Counted from the first letter of the stretch, positions 7,137-16,341 are shown. The stretch: 64,000 nt of DNA from an uncultured Mediterranea sp. (GCF_902493215.1 NZ_CABUOL010000004.1:155750-219749); one strand, 5' to 3'. The notes: a model not told the origin generated them from the sequence alone. Numbers and translations: made by a program.

Positions 7137-9344
7137 ATGATACAGACTGTTATCAAGCGCGACGGCCGCATCGTCGGCTTCAACGAAGAAAAAATTGCGA
7201 CCGCCATCCGCAAGGCCATGCTGCATACCGACAAGGGCGAAGACCTGCAACTCATCCATCAGATAACGGACCACATCGCCTTCCGCGGTGCGGCACAGAT
7301 GACCGTAGAAGCCATTCAGGACATGGTGGAACTGGAACTGATGAAAAGCAGCCGCAAGGATGTTGCCCAGAAGTACATAGCCTACCGCAACCAGCGCAGC
7401 ATCGCCCGCAAGGCCAAGACGCGCGACATGTTTCTGGAAATCATCAATATCAAGTCCAACGACATCACCCGCGAAAACGCCAACATGAATGCCGACACAC
7501 CGGCAGGCATGATGATGAAGTTTGCCAGCGAAACCACCAAGCCGTTTGTAGACGACTACCTGCTGAGCGAAGAGGTCCTGAACGCCGTGAAGGGAAACTA
7601 CCTGCACATCCACGACAAGGACTACTACCCCACCAAGAGCCTCACCTGCGTACAGCATCCGCTGGACCGCATCCTGACCCACGGCTTCTCGGCAGGGCAT
7701 GGCGAATCGCGCCCGGCCAAACGCATCGAGACGGCCAGCATTCTGGGCTGCATCTCGCTGGAGACCGCCCAGAACGAGATGCACGGCGGCCAGGCTATTC
7801 CGGCCTTCGACTTCTACCTGGCCCCCTACGTGCGCTACAGCTTCATCGAAGAGGTCAAAACCCTCGAACAGCTGAACGCCGCCGACTATTCGCACCTCTA
7901 TCATAAGGAACTGGACGACTATCTGCAACGTCCGCTCGAAGGGCTGCAGGGCGAAGAACGCCTGGTACAGCATGCCGTCAACCAGACCGTGGCACGCGTG
8001 CATCAGGCGATGGAAGCCTTTATCCACAACATGAATACCATCCACTCGCGCGGTGGCAACCAGGTGGTGTTCAGCTCCATCAACTACGGTACCGACACGT
8101 CGGCCGAAGGACGCTGCATCATCCGCGAACTGCTGAACAGCACCTATCAGGGGGTAGGCAACGGCGAAACGGCCATCTTCCCCATCCAGATCTGGAAAAA
8201 GAAACGCGGCGTCAGCTACCTGCCCGAAGACCGCAACTACGACCTCTACCGGCTGGCCTGCAAGGTGACGGCCCGGCGCTTCTTCCCCAACTTCCTGAAC
8301 CTGGACGCCACCTTCAACCAGAGCGAGGACTGGAAGGCCGACGACCCCAAACGCTACCTGCACGAAGTGGCTACCATGGGATGCCGCACGCGTGTGTTCG
8401 AGAACCGTTTCGGTCCCAAGACATCGGTAGGCCGTGGCAACCTGTCGTTCTCGACCATCAACATCGTCCGCCTGGCCATCGAGTGCATGGACATCGTCAA
8501 CCAGGAAGAGCGCATCGCCCGTTTCTTCGCCAAGCTGGATGCCATGCTCGACATCACCGCACGCCAGCTGCACGAACGTATGGAGTTCCAGAAGACAGCT
8601 TTTGCCAAGCAGTTCCCCCTGCTGATGTCGTCCTTGTGGCTGGGATGCGAAAAGCTGAAGCCCAACGACACCATTGCCCCCGTCATCAATCAGGGCACGC
8701 TGGGCATCGGCTTCATCGGTCTGGCCGAATGCCTCGTGGCGCTGACGGGACACCATCACGGCGAATCGGCCGAGGCGCAGGAACTGGGATTGAAGATTGT
8801 GACCTACATGCGCGACCGTGCCAACGAGTTTTCCGACCGCTACCAGCACAATTACAGCATCCTGGCCACGCCGGCCGAAGGCCTGTCCGGCAAGTTCACC
8901 CGCGCCGACCGGAAGAAATTCGGTTCGCTGCCCGGCATCACCGACCGCGAATACTACACCAACTCCAACCACGTACCCGTCTACTACAAATGCAGCGCAC
9001 GCCACAAGGCCGAAGTGGAGGCTCCCTATCACGACCTGACCCGCGGCGGCCACATCTTCTATGTAGAAATGGACGGTGACGCCACGCACAATCCGGAAGC
9101 CATCATGCGTGTAGTCGACATGATGGACCGCTACAATATCGGCTACGGTTCCGTGAACCACAACCGCAACCGCTGCATGGACTGCGGATACGAGAACGCC
9201 GCCGACCATCTGGACACCTGCCCCAAGTGCGGCAGCACGAACATCGACCGCCTGCAACGCATCACCGGCTACCTGGTAGGTACCACCGACCGTTGGAACA
9301 AAGCCAAGCTGGCCGAACTGAACGACCGTGTCATCCACCAATAA
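7137..9344 (+). CDS. nrdD: Anaerobic ribonucleoside-triphosphate reductase (class III)
   Basis: Glycyl-radical enzyme of 735 residues that reduces NTPs to dNTPs without oxygen. An N-terminal ATP-cone (about residues 3-90, IKRDGRIVGFNEEKIATAIRKA) is followed by the barrel domain. The C-terminus holds the zinc site Cys680/Cys683/Cys695/Cys698 (CMDCG...CPKCG) and the radical loop RITGYLVG with Gly711. Length and all key residues are intact. The activase gene nrdG follows 12 nt later. Upstream repeats may regulate the pair. Confidence 0.96.
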   Translation: MIQTVIKRDGRIVGFNEEKIATAIRKAMLHTDKGEDLQLIHQITDHIAFRGAAQMTVEAIQDMVELELMKSSRKDVAQKYIAYRNQRSIARKAKTRDMFLEIINIKSNDITRENANMNADTPAGMMMKFASETTKPFVDDYLLSEEVLNAVKGNYLHIHDKDYYPTKSLTCVQHPLDRILTHGFSAGHGESRPAKRIETASILGCISLETAQNEMHGGQAIPAFDFYLAPYVRYSFIEEVKTLEQLNAADYSHLYHKELDDYLQRPLEGLQGEERLVQHAVNQTVARVHQAMEAFIHNMNTIHSRGGNQVVFSSINYGTDTSAEGRCIIRELLNSTYQGVGNGETAIFPIQIWKKKRGVSYLPEDRNYDLYRLACKVTARRFFPNFLNLDATFNQSEDWKADDPKRYLHEVATMGCRTRVFENRFGPKTSVGRGNLSFSTINIVRLAIECMDIVNQEERIARFFAKLDAMLDITARQLHERMEFQKTAFAKQFPLLMSSLWLGCEKLKPNDTIAPVINQGTLGIGFIGLAECLVALTGHHHGESAEAQELGLKIVTYMRDRANEFSDRYQHNYSILATPAEGLSGKFTRADRKKFGSLPGITDREYYTNSNHVPVYYKCSARHKAEVEAPYHDLTRGGHIFYVEMDGDATHNPEAIMRVVDMMDRYNIGYGSVNHNRNRCMDCGYENAADHLDTCPKCGSTNIDRLQRITGYLVGTTDRWNKAKLAELNDRVIHQ

Positions 9345-9356
9345 AGCACGACGCAC

Positions 9357-9851
9357 ATGTTGTCCATTCTTGACATTCTTGAAGAAACAACCGCAGACGG
9401 CCCCGGTTTCCGCACTTCCATCTATGCGGCGGGATGCCCCAATGCCTGCCCCGGATGCCATAACCCCGAGTCGTGGGACATCCGGCGCGGGCATCCGATG
9501 AGCACGGAAGAGATTCTGCAAAAGGTGCTCGACGATCCTTTTGCCGACGTCACTTTCAGCGGAGGAGATCCGATGTTCCAACCCAAAGGTTTTGCCGAAC
9601 TGGCGCGTGCCATCAAGGAAAACAGCGACAAGAGCATCTGGTGCTACACAGGCTACACCTTTGAAAAACTGCTGTCCAATCCGCACCAGCATCAGCTGCT
9701 GCAATACATCGACGTGCTGGTCGACGGCCGGTTCCGTGAAGATCTTCGCGACGAATCACTCTATTTCCGCGGCAGCAGCAACCAGCGTCTGATAGACGTG
9801 CAGGCCTCGCTGAAAAGCGGTAAAGCCATAGCCTACCAGTACAATCCCTGA
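9357..9851 (+). CDS. nrdG: Anaerobic ribonucleotide reductase activating protein
   Basis: Radical-SAM activase of 164 residues that installs the glycyl radical on NrdD. The cluster motif is Cys27-x3-Cys31-x2-Cys34 (GCPNACPGCHN), followed by the SAM-binding glycine-rich stretch TFSGGDPMFQ. It lies 12 nt after nrdD, clearly one transcription unit. Normal length. Confidence 0.95.
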   Translation: MLSILDILEETTADGPGFRTSIYAAGCPNACPGCHNPESWDIRRGHPMSTEEILQKVLDDPFADVTFSGGDPMFQPKGFAELARAIKENSDKSIWCYTGYTFEKLLSNPHQHQLLQYIDVLVDGRFREDLRDESLYFRGSSNQRLIDVQASLKSGKAIAYQYNP

Positions 9852-9878
9852 CAACGGGCGTCCTACACGCTGAGACAT

Positions 9879-9929
9879 AAAAAAGACACCCGGAATGTTT
9901 CCTGTTTCCAGGCCAACATTCCGGGTGTC
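9879..9929 (-). terminator. Intrinsic terminator for the ThrE-like gene
   Basis: A 15-bp stem GACACCCGGAATGTT / AACATTCCGGGTGTC with a 15-nt loop. The run of A at 9879-9884 becomes a U-tract on the minus strand. It lies between convergent genes and may also slow read-through from nrdG. Confidence 0.8.
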
Positions 9930-9957
9930 CTATATCCAGAAATCAGCTACGCTATCC

Positions 9958-11304
9958 TTACCATTCGATAAACTTGCCACGCTCGCGGCGCTTCTGCAAT
10001 TCTTCGGCCAGGAAACGCTGACGGTCCTTGGCTATATAGCGTCGGGCAAAAATATTGGGCACGGCTACACCCAAAGAGATGCACAAAATGATGAGCGAGG
10101 CATTGATGCCGTTGGACACAACGGTTGTCACCTCTCCTACCACTCCGTTCATGTTGATCAGCGCCACCAGCGAACGATACATCAGTACACCGGGAATCAT
10201 CGGTATCACCGAAGGAATGGTCAGCACATGATTGGGCACATGAAACCAATGCACCGCCTTGACAGCCACCAAGCTCACCACAAGAGCCCCCATAAAAGAG
10301 CCCACCACCGGACCGAAGCCCAGTTCAAAATTCACAAAGTTTCTTGTGCAGACAGCCAGCATGCCACCGATGGCCACCACCCACAACAGACGGCGCTGTA
10401 TGTTGAATATCATCGAGAAGCCCATGGCCGAGATAGCAGCCGCCACGGCATAGGTCAGATACGTATCATGCGGCACAATGCTCAACTCGCTGAACTTCTT
10501 GTCGATCACCACATCCTCCATCACCAGGACTCGCATGGCCAGCACAATGCCGAACGCCATGGCTACCACCATCAGCGCCGTATTGACGGCTCTTACGATA
10601 CCCACCTGGATATAGTTGTCTATCATATCGTCCACAAAATTGATGAGCGGAACACCCGGCACTATAAACAGTGCGCAGGCCAACAATGGATGATACGGAG
10701 TCGCAGACAAGCCGGTAAAGGTCGTCACGTAGGCCAGACAGGTAGAAATAAAGGCCGCAATGGCAATACTCATGTACAGATTGATGCCGAATTCGATGCA
10801 GCGCGCCCTCACCCTGAAACCGGCGAAAGCGCAGATGGAGGCAAAGAGGAAAGCAATCCAGTCGCCTCCGAACAATTTGCAGAATCCACCGCAGGCAAAT
10901 CCCGCACCTATCGCCACCACGTATGGCAGATAATTGCGTTTCTTGCAACGGATGCGTTCCAGCTCTTCCTCATACTGGTCGAGCGAATAGTCGTTTTCGA
11001 TGGCCCTCCACGACAATTTGCTGATTTCAGAAATCGCAGTCATGTTGATGCCATGCTTCTCGCATTTCTGAAATTTGGAGAACGAATGAGAGCCGTCGCT
11101 CACGTTCACCATCAGCATGGTATAACTCACGTCGATATGCAACTTCTCTTCGGGGAGTCCCAAATAGGCTGCCACACGATTCATGTTACGGACGATACGG
11201 TTCGTATCGGCTGCACTCTCTACTAATAATTTTCCTGTACGGAGTAACAAGTCGAGTTTCCTTCTCAGCAAGGCGACTTCTTGATCAGTTAACGCTTTAG
11301 CCAT
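9958..11304 (-). CDS. ThrE-type threonine/serine exporter family membrane protein
   Basis: 448 residues. The N-terminal cytosolic part (about residues 15-130) is the ThrE domain, with TGKLLVESAADTNRIVRNMNR typical of the family. It is followed by two blocks of membrane segments corresponding to ThrE (DUF1212) and the smaller ThrE_2 module fused in one chain. Family members export threonine, serine or succinate; the substrate here is not determined. It is flanked by its own consensus promoter and terminator, so is likely monocistronic. Confidence 0.8.
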   Translation of the reverse strand: MAKALTDQEVALLRRKLDLLLRTGKLLVESAADTNRIVRNMNRVAAYLGLPEEKLHIDVSYTMLMVNVSDGSHSFSKFQKCEKHGINMTAISEISKLSWRAIENDYSLDQYEEELERIRCKKRNYLPYVVAIGAGFACGGFCKLFGGDWIAFLFASICAFAGFRVRARCIEFGINLYMSIAIAAFISTCLAYVTTFTGLSATPYHPLLACALFIVPGVPLINFVDDMIDNYIQVGIVRAVNTALMVVAMAFGIVLAMRVLVMEDVVIDKKFSELSIVPHDTYLTYAVAAAISAMGFSMIFNIQRRLLWVVAIGGMLAVCTRNFVNFELGFGPVVGSFMGALVVSLVAVKAVHWFHVPNHVLTIPSVIPMIPGVLMYRSLVALINMNGVVGEVTTVVSNGINASLIILCISLGVAVPNIFARRYIAKDRQRFLAEELQKRRERGKFIEW

Positions 11305-11333
11305 CTTCCAGTAATAGTTGTTATTTTGGACTG

Positions 11334-11364
11334 CAAAGATAGTGCAAACTGAGCGAAGTACAAA
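11334..11364 (-). promoter_or_regulatory. Promoter of the ThrE-like gene
   Basis: On the minus strand TTTG (11361-11364) and TATCTTTG (11334-11341) are 19 nt apart. The spacer, including CAGTTTGCAC just before the -7, is almost the same as in the promoter at 5724-5754. Confidence 0.8.
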
Positions 11365-11405
11365 AGGGGGAACGAAGTTTTCACCGCTTGTGCTCCAGAA
11401 GCATC

Positions 11406-12422
11406 TCAGATGTGCAATAAATCGAATCTGAAAAATTGTCTTCCTTTTCCTTTCCCTTTGTCACCACATCCCAGAATGACTTTCCGCTCTTCGTCTACCA
11501 CAATGCCGTCTATATACATGTCCAGCCGGTAACGGGCTTTCAGATTACCTTCCCAATCCAGGACCAGGATGTCACCGTGCGGTTCCGGCCGGTCCAGCTT
11601 CTGTTCGGGGTTGACGGTGTAAATGTAACGGTCTGTAACGAAAGCACCCATACAATGCTCAAATCTGCGGTCGTAATCAAGCTCCACCAAATGGTTGTTG
11701 TTCGGTTCATAGTCCAAATGCAGAGCATGGCGCAAATCTCCGTCCACACCATAGATATGAATGCGCCGTACACCTCCGTATGTCACAACAAAAGCGCTTC
11801 TGTCCGGCTTTACGAAAATGGAATGGTAGTAGGCTACCTGGAAATCCTTCAATCGTTTGAAGCGTGCCGAAGAAGGTTCAGGAAAGGTTCCTCCCGATGT
11901 CCATTTGCCTGTTTCCGGATTAACAATATGGTATTCGTGGGTCCCGCCAATGTCGAACCCGCCGGTAAAGATGTAAGTATCTTTTCCCAACGGCTTGATA
12001 CCACCTGTACTGTAGGGTACCGTAGCTACACACAACGAGCGGGTCAGGACCAGTGAATCCGAATGGTTCAGCCGGTAGACATCCACTTTGCCCCGGGATT
12101 CCAAATAGAGTTCATCCCCCATTACGCTATGTGAAGCGAATGGAGGTAACTGACAGGAACGGACGAAATGTAAATCAGGGTAGGTATAAAAATAGGCAGT
12201 CCGGTAACTGCCCAACACGATCAACCTGTTTCCCAATCTGTAAGGCAAGGCTGGAACCGTAGGCATTTCCATCGGGATTTCCTGCAAAGTAATGACTGTA
12301 TCGACAGGGAAATCACGTTTATACTCCACCGATACAGTTGAGGCCTGTTGTTGACGGCAAGACACGGCCGACAACAATACCGCCACAACAAGGTACAAAA
12401 ACAAACTATTTCTACAATTCAT
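11406..12422 (-). CDS. Six-bladed propeller lipoprotein (TolB-like, BF3164 type)
   Basis: 338 residues with a lipoprotein signal (LLSAVSC, Cys at about residue 22) and a body of repeated beta-strand motifs typical of the TolB-like/BF3164 lipoproteins of Bacteroides (VFVTDRYIYTVNPEQ, ILVLDWEGNLKARYRLD near the end). The molecular role is unknown; these proteins are surface or periplasmic. The start overlaps the end of the preceding gene by 11 nt, and this is the last gene of the five-gene cluster with the steroid-reductase-like enzymes. Residues 165-200 are unlike its neighbour, so the two are paralogues rather than a recent duplication. Confidence 0.7.
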   Translation of the reverse strand: MNCRNSLFLYLVVAVLLSAVSCRQQQASTVSVEYKRDFPVDTVITLQEIPMEMPTVPALPYRLGNRLIVLGSYRTAYFYTYPDLHFVRSCQLPPFASHSVMGDELYLESRGKVDVYRLNHSDSLVLTRSLCVATVPYSTGGIKPLGKDTYIFTGGFDIGGTHEYHIVNPETGKWTSGGTFPEPSSARFKRLKDFQVAYYHSIFVKPDRSAFVVTYGGVRRIHIYGVDGDLRHALHLDYEPNNNHLVELDYDRRFEHCMGAFVTDRYIYTVNPEQKLDRPEPHGDILVLDWEGNLKARYRLDMYIDGIVVDEERKVILGCGDKGKGKGRQFFRFDLLHI

Positions 12423-13431
12423 ATTTCACCAGCATATAGTCAGGATTCAAACCTATGGCATAAAGCGTATTGCTACGGCGGTCCGAGGCGATGCGTACCA
12501 CCGGCATACCCAGGTCCACAACCTTCACCAAATGGGAATCGTAGTCGTAGAGATAGACCAGATGAGGGATAAGGCGTTCATCCCGTCCCTGCACAGGACC
12601 ATCCAAAGGTTCATTCTCCCAATCGCGATGCAGGGAAACAACGTAGTCCCTTGTCAGTGAAAGGCCGAAGATACCGCCAATGCGCTGGTCCGGCACAATC
12701 TTCCCGCGGGATACCTCATAGCCTATTTCGGCCTCTTCCTCCCACAGCAGTTTGAAGGTATCACCCTGCTTCTGGTACAAAGATAAGTAAGGTATCGTGA
12801 ACGAAGCGCAAGCCAGCATGCCGCTGACAGAGTCGTAGGCCAAGGTCGTACCGAGATGCTCGCGTACATCTTTCACCGGATAGACACCGAACGTGCTTTC
12901 ACGCCCCCGGATATTGGCTTTGAAATAGGCTTCATCGCCATCCTCCGTCCGCTTCACGAAAACGCCGTGTTGGAGTTCGGTCATCTTCGGACGCACTTCC
13001 CGCTGGGCGAAGTCCAAAGGCCGGAACGGTTCTTTGCCCGCCACCAGGCTGTCTACGGAAAGGAATCCCCGGTTCTGTCCGTTGGCATCCGTGGCAAACA
13101 GACGGCCTCCGATGCAATGGGCGCTGATTCCGCCGGTAATAAATTCATTAGGCCCTTCGCCCACCTTGCCCATCTTGCCCGCCAACTTACCGGTGGCCGC
13201 TTCGTGGACATTGACAAAATAATCACGCGCAAACGGATCTTCCCACACCACATAGTCTCCCACTACTACCATCGTACCCGGCATACGGGTCATAATCTCA
13301 TTGTGTAGCACTTGGGCTGTTGCCTTCTCGCGGACAACTTCCCGTTCCTGTCCGGAATGGCAACCGTAGAACAAAGCCACCAATACGAAACAAATAAAAT
13401 TCTTTCTCAACATATACGTCTGTTTTTTCAT
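12412..13431 (-). CDS. Six-bladed propeller lipoprotein (TolB-like, BF3164 type)
   Basis: 339 residues, lipobox LFYGC near residue 24, then a propeller-like domain with KVGEGPNEFITGG, a segment common to Bacteroides 6-bladed propeller lipoproteins, and the C-terminal strand VRIASDRRSNTLYAIGLN. No enzymatic residues are recognised. It follows the dehydrogenase gene by 12 nt and overlaps the next propeller gene by 11 nt, so it is probably translated in the same operon. An in-frame ATG at codon 7 is an alternative start. Confidence 0.7.
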   Translation of the reverse strand: MKKQTYMLRKNFICFVLVALFYGCHSGQEREVVREKATAQVLHNEIMTRMPGTMVVVGDYVVWEDPFARDYFVNVHEAATGKLAGKMGKVGEGPNEFITGGISAHCIGGRLFATDANGQNRGFLSVDSLVAGKEPFRPLDFAQREVRPKMTELQHGVFVKRTEDGDEAYFKANIRGRESTFGVYPVKDVREHLGTTLAYDSVSGMLACASFTIPYLSLYQKQGDTFKLLWEEEAEIGYEVSRGKIVPDQRIGGIFGLSLTRDYVVSLHRDWENEPLDGPVQGRDERLIPHLVYLYDYDSHLVKVVDLGMPVVRIASDRRSNTLYAIGLNPDYMLVKYEL

Positions 13432-13443
13432 ATTCTATTCCTA

Positions 13444-14298
13444 TCAAAGCCATTGTTTGACCCGCTGCTCTGTAAGGCTCCACAATTCATCGGCCTGCCT
13501 GTGATGAAGATACTTATCCGACAACGGTTTGGGACGGCAACTCACGTTCAGTGTTCCCGTCCGCCTGCCAGCCTCTTCGTCCAGCAACAGGCTGACGGCT
13601 GTGGCTGCCCCCTGCCTCGGCGTACGGATGAAGGGGCGGAACAGGATGTCGGTCAGCGGATCGAACCACATGTGCATCGTGATGATGTTGGTAGAAACGA
13701 TGCCCGGGTCGGCCGCGTTGACCACAATGCCACGCTCCTTTACCCGACGGGCAAGCTCTATCGTGAACAGCGTCAAGGCCAGCTTGGTATTGCTATAAAT
13801 GGGAATACGCCAGAAGGCTCCTTTCTTACCTTGAAGAAAGAAATCGGGAAAATCGAGCCTCCCGATGGCGTAAGTGCACGACACCATATTCACCACCCGA
13901 CTTCCCTCTCCCATCAGTGGAAGCAATTTGCGCGTCAGCAGATAAGGACCTACATAGTTGACGCTGACCGTACGTTCCAGACCGTCTTCGGTGATATGCC
14001 GGCCTGTCTCCATCGTCCCGGCATTGTTCATCAGCAACGCCAGGGGTTCGCCCTCCTGCAACAGACGGTCGGCAAAAGCTGCCACCGAAGCCAGTGAAGC
14101 CAGATTGATGGCACGCACCTCGAGGTCGGCATTCCCCGTTTCCTCGGCCAGCATCCGGCGCTTGACTTCCGCCTTCTCCGGATCGTAGCAGGCCATGATG
14201 ACACGATAGCCCGCCCGGGCCACCGCACGGGTGATTTCCGTCCCCATGCCTCCGTCGGCCCCGGTAATGACTGCCAGTTTCTTTTCCATACGCATCAT
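13444..14298 (-). CDS. Short-chain dehydrogenase/reductase (candidate 3-beta-hydroxysteroid dehydrogenase)
   Basis: NAD(P)-dependent oxidoreductase of 284 residues with all classical SDR signatures: TGADGGMG nucleotide-binding loop (residues 13-20), NNAG at 91-94, and the catalytic Ser140, Tyr168 and Lys172 (YSNTK). Sequence style resembles retinol-dehydrogenase-like SDRs. Its ATG overlaps the stop codon of the upstream OYE-family gene (ATGA), which indicates translational coupling. With a steroid 5-alpha-reductase homologue and an OYE reductase in the same operon, a 3-beta-HSDH acting on 3-oxo bile acids is the best hypothesis. Substrate is inferred from context, not seen in the sequence. 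Confidence 0.78.
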   Translation of the reverse strand: MMRMEKKLAVITGADGGMGTEITRAVARAGYRVIMACYDPEKAEVKRRMLAEETGNADLEVRAINLASLASVAAFADRLLQEGEPLALLMNNAGTMETGRHITEDGLERTVSVNYVGPYLLTRKLLPLMGEGSRVVNMVSCTYAIGRLDFPDFFLQGKKGAFWRIPIYSNTKLALTLFTIELARRVKERGIVVNAADPGIVSTNIITMHMWFDPLTDILFRPFIRTPRQGAATAVSLLLDEEAGRRTGTLNVSCRPKPLSDKYLHHRQADELWSLTEQRVKQWL

Positions 14299-15518
14299 CC
14301 TTTCCTTTCAATCCGTTCAATTTCTTTTTTCAGGCAAGGCGGCAATTCTTCCTCCAGCCGCTGGTGGCAGGCCATGTCGATGGAATACATGCGGGCAATG
14401 CAATAATTGCTGTGCTTGCACGAGCAGCGGGCATTTTCTTCGGCACGCATGCGGTTGACAAAGCCCGGCTCGTTGAGCAGGGCGCGCCCCATCTGCACAG
14501 CTTCGAAACCATGGTCGAGCACCTCGTCAATCTTCTGCCGTGCCACCAGACCGCCCACATAGACCAGCGGCATGTCCAAAGCTTCGCGAAACTTCAAGGC
14601 GTCTTCCAGGAAATAAGCCTCCTTGAAAGGCACGGTGGGAATCATCCACTTGCCTACCATGCGCACTCCGTACTTCAGCCACCAGCAGGTCATGTAGTGG
14701 GTCATGGTGCGGATAGGCATCTCTCCACGCATCACGTACATGGGGGCCTTGCTGACGAAACCGCCGCTCAGCACCAGCGCATGGGCACCCGACTGCTGCA
14801 GACGGCGGGCCACCTGCAACGACTCGTCCAGCTCCATGCCGCCGCGGAAACCGTCGCGCATGTTCATCTTCACCAAAACGGCCATGTCGTTGCCGGCAGC
14901 CTTCATCACCTCGTCCATCACCCTATCCATGAAGCGCATGCGGTTCTCCAGCGAACCGCCGAACTCGTCCCGGCGGTGGTTGGTCGAAGGTGAAAGGAAC
15001 TGGCTGATGAGGTAACCGTGCCCGGCATGTATCTCGACGGCATCGAAACCCGATTCACGGGCTAGGTTCACCGCACGGCCATAGGCACGAGCCATCTCCG
15101 GCAGCTCGTCGGCACGCAGGCCACGCACGAAAGTCGGCGAATAAAGGTTGAAACCGCTACTGGCTCCTACGGGCGTACAGCCACAGATGCTCTTGTGCGA
15201 CATGTTGCCGCAATGTCCCAACTGAATGCTGGCAGCCGCACCTTCGGCATGCACGGCATCGGTCAGCCGGCGGAGGCCGGGTACAATCTCGGGCCGCATC
15301 CACAGCTGGCGGTCAAAAGAGAGGCCGCTGCGGGTAACGGCCGCATAGGCCACCGTCGTCATGCCCACACCGCCTGCGGCTACGGAGCGGTGATAGTCGA
15401 GCAGCTGCTCCGAAGGCTCATTGCCCGGACACATGCTCTCGAAGGCCGCCGAACGGATGGTACGGTTGCGCAGCGTCAACGGCCCTATGGTTACTGGAGT
15501 AAACAGTTTTGAATTCAT
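14295..15518 (-). CDS. NADH:flavin oxidoreductase, Old Yellow Enzyme family (candidate 5-beta-reductase)
   Basis: FMN barrel enzyme of 407 residues. Motifs: LFTPVTIGPLTLRNR at the N-terminus, QLGHCGN, DAVEIHAGHGYLISQFLSP, and FGGSLENRMRF. Near the C-terminus Cys365, Cys367, Cys373 and Cys384 (CSCKHSNYC) resemble a cluster or metal site. It lacks the extra FAD/NAD domain of BaiCD or 2,4-dienoyl-CoA reductases, so an electron donor or direct NAD(P)H use is implied. It lies 22 nt after the 5-alpha-reductase gene and overlaps the SDR gene by 4 nt. In gut Bacteroidetes this trio is known to include a delta4-3-oxosteroid 5-beta-reductase. Confidence 0.8.
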   Translation of the reverse strand: MNSKLFTPVTIGPLTLRNRTIRSAAFESMCPGNEPSEQLLDYHRSVAAGGVGMTTVAYAAVTRSGLSFDRQLWMRPEIVPGLRRLTDAVHAEGAAASIQLGHCGNMSHKSICGCTPVGASSGFNLYSPTFVRGLRADELPEMARAYGRAVNLARESGFDAVEIHAGHGYLISQFLSPSTNHRRDEFGGSLENRMRFMDRVMDEVMKAAGNDMAVLVKMNMRDGFRGGMELDESLQVARRLQQSGAHALVLSGGFVSKAPMYVMRGEMPIRTMTHYMTCWWLKYGVRMVGKWMIPTVPFKEAYFLEDALKFREALDMPLVYVGGLVARQKIDEVLDHGFEAVQMGRALLNEPGFVNRMRAEENARCSCKHSNYCIARMYSIDMACHQRLEEELPPCLKKEIERIERKG

Positions 15519-15540
15519 TTATCACATATTTATTGGAAAC

Positions 15541-16311
15541 TTAATATATAAAAGGTAGGATTCTCTTTCTACGACCCACCGCCTCATCGCCGAACTCCTG
15601 CCGGTAGCGTTTGTGGATGGCATCGGCACGGGGCACCAGATTGGCCGCCGTCCACCAGACAAAGACCCATGCGGCAGGCGAAGCGGTCAGCACGGCAAAT
15701 CCCGTCCACTCCAGCAGCTCGCCGAAGTAATTGGCCGAGGTGACATAACGGTACATGCCACGTGCCGGCAGGTAGTGCTTCGTGTCGCCCGGCTTGCGCA
15801 GATGGCGGATGACGTGGTCGGAATGCAGGTTAATGCCCATCCCTACGAAGAACAGCAGAATACCCAAGACCGACTGCGGACGAAGCAGGAAACTCCATCC
15901 CTCGTCATACAGTCCCTGGGGTGGATACACGAACAGGCCGGTAGCAATCAGCCAGGCGTTCAGCACATTGAACACGATGCCCATCCCCATGATGCTCACC
16001 GGCATGCGGCTTTTCCCTTTCATCAGCAGGGGGAAGACGAACGAACGCTGGAAGTAGTGCAGCAGGAACAACAAAGCCATTGCCGACTGGGGGGCCACCA
16101 TCCCCGCCCCGCTAAGCAGCCAGCAGACCAGCATCCCGACAAAGGCCGGTGCTTCCATCAGTACCCACGCCAGCTTGTTGTCGAGCGACAATCCCCACGA
16201 CGAAGTGCGGAACATGCCATAACCGGCCTTGACAAAATAGAGCGCCACGAAGACCAGCACAGCCACTCCGCTCATCGCCCACAGAAAACTATGAAATTGG
16301 TACAGAGACAT
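15541..16311 (-). CDS. Steroid 5-alpha-reductase family membrane protein
   Basis: 256 residues, six or seven hydrophobic segments, with the C-terminal signature of the 3-oxo-5-alpha-steroid 4-dehydrogenase family: SANYFGELLEWTGFAVLT around residues 195-212 and the ending RKRILPFIY, closely like the end of the SRD5A enzymes. Catalyses (in the family) NADPH-dependent reduction of delta4-3-oxosteroids to 5-alpha products. I start at 16311 because the longer in-frame start (16386) would lie upstream of the TATATTTG -7 element. First gene of the five-gene cluster and divergent from a helicase gene. Confidence 0.82.
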   Translation of the reverse strand: MSLYQFHSFLWAMSGVAVLVFVALYFVKAGYGMFRTSSWGLSLDNKLAWVLMEAPAFVGMLVCWLLSGAGMVAPQSAMALLFLLHYFQRSFVFPLLMKGKSRMPVSIMGMGIVFNVLNAWLIATGLFVYPPQGLYDEGWSFLLRPQSVLGILLFFVGMGINLHSDHVIRHLRKPGDTKHYLPARGMYRYVTSANYFGELLEWTGFAVLTASPAAWVFVWWTAANLVPRADAIHKRYRQEFGDEAVGRRKRILPFIY

Positions 16312-16333
16312 AAACCTATCGTTTTGATATGCG

Positions 16334-16341
16334 CAAATATA
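16334..16341 (-). promoter_or_regulatory. -7 element for the steroid-reductase cluster
   Basis: TATATTTG on the minus strand, 22 nt before the ATG of the 5-alpha-reductase gene. The -33 region is weak. It decides the start codon of that gene. Confidence 0.55.
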
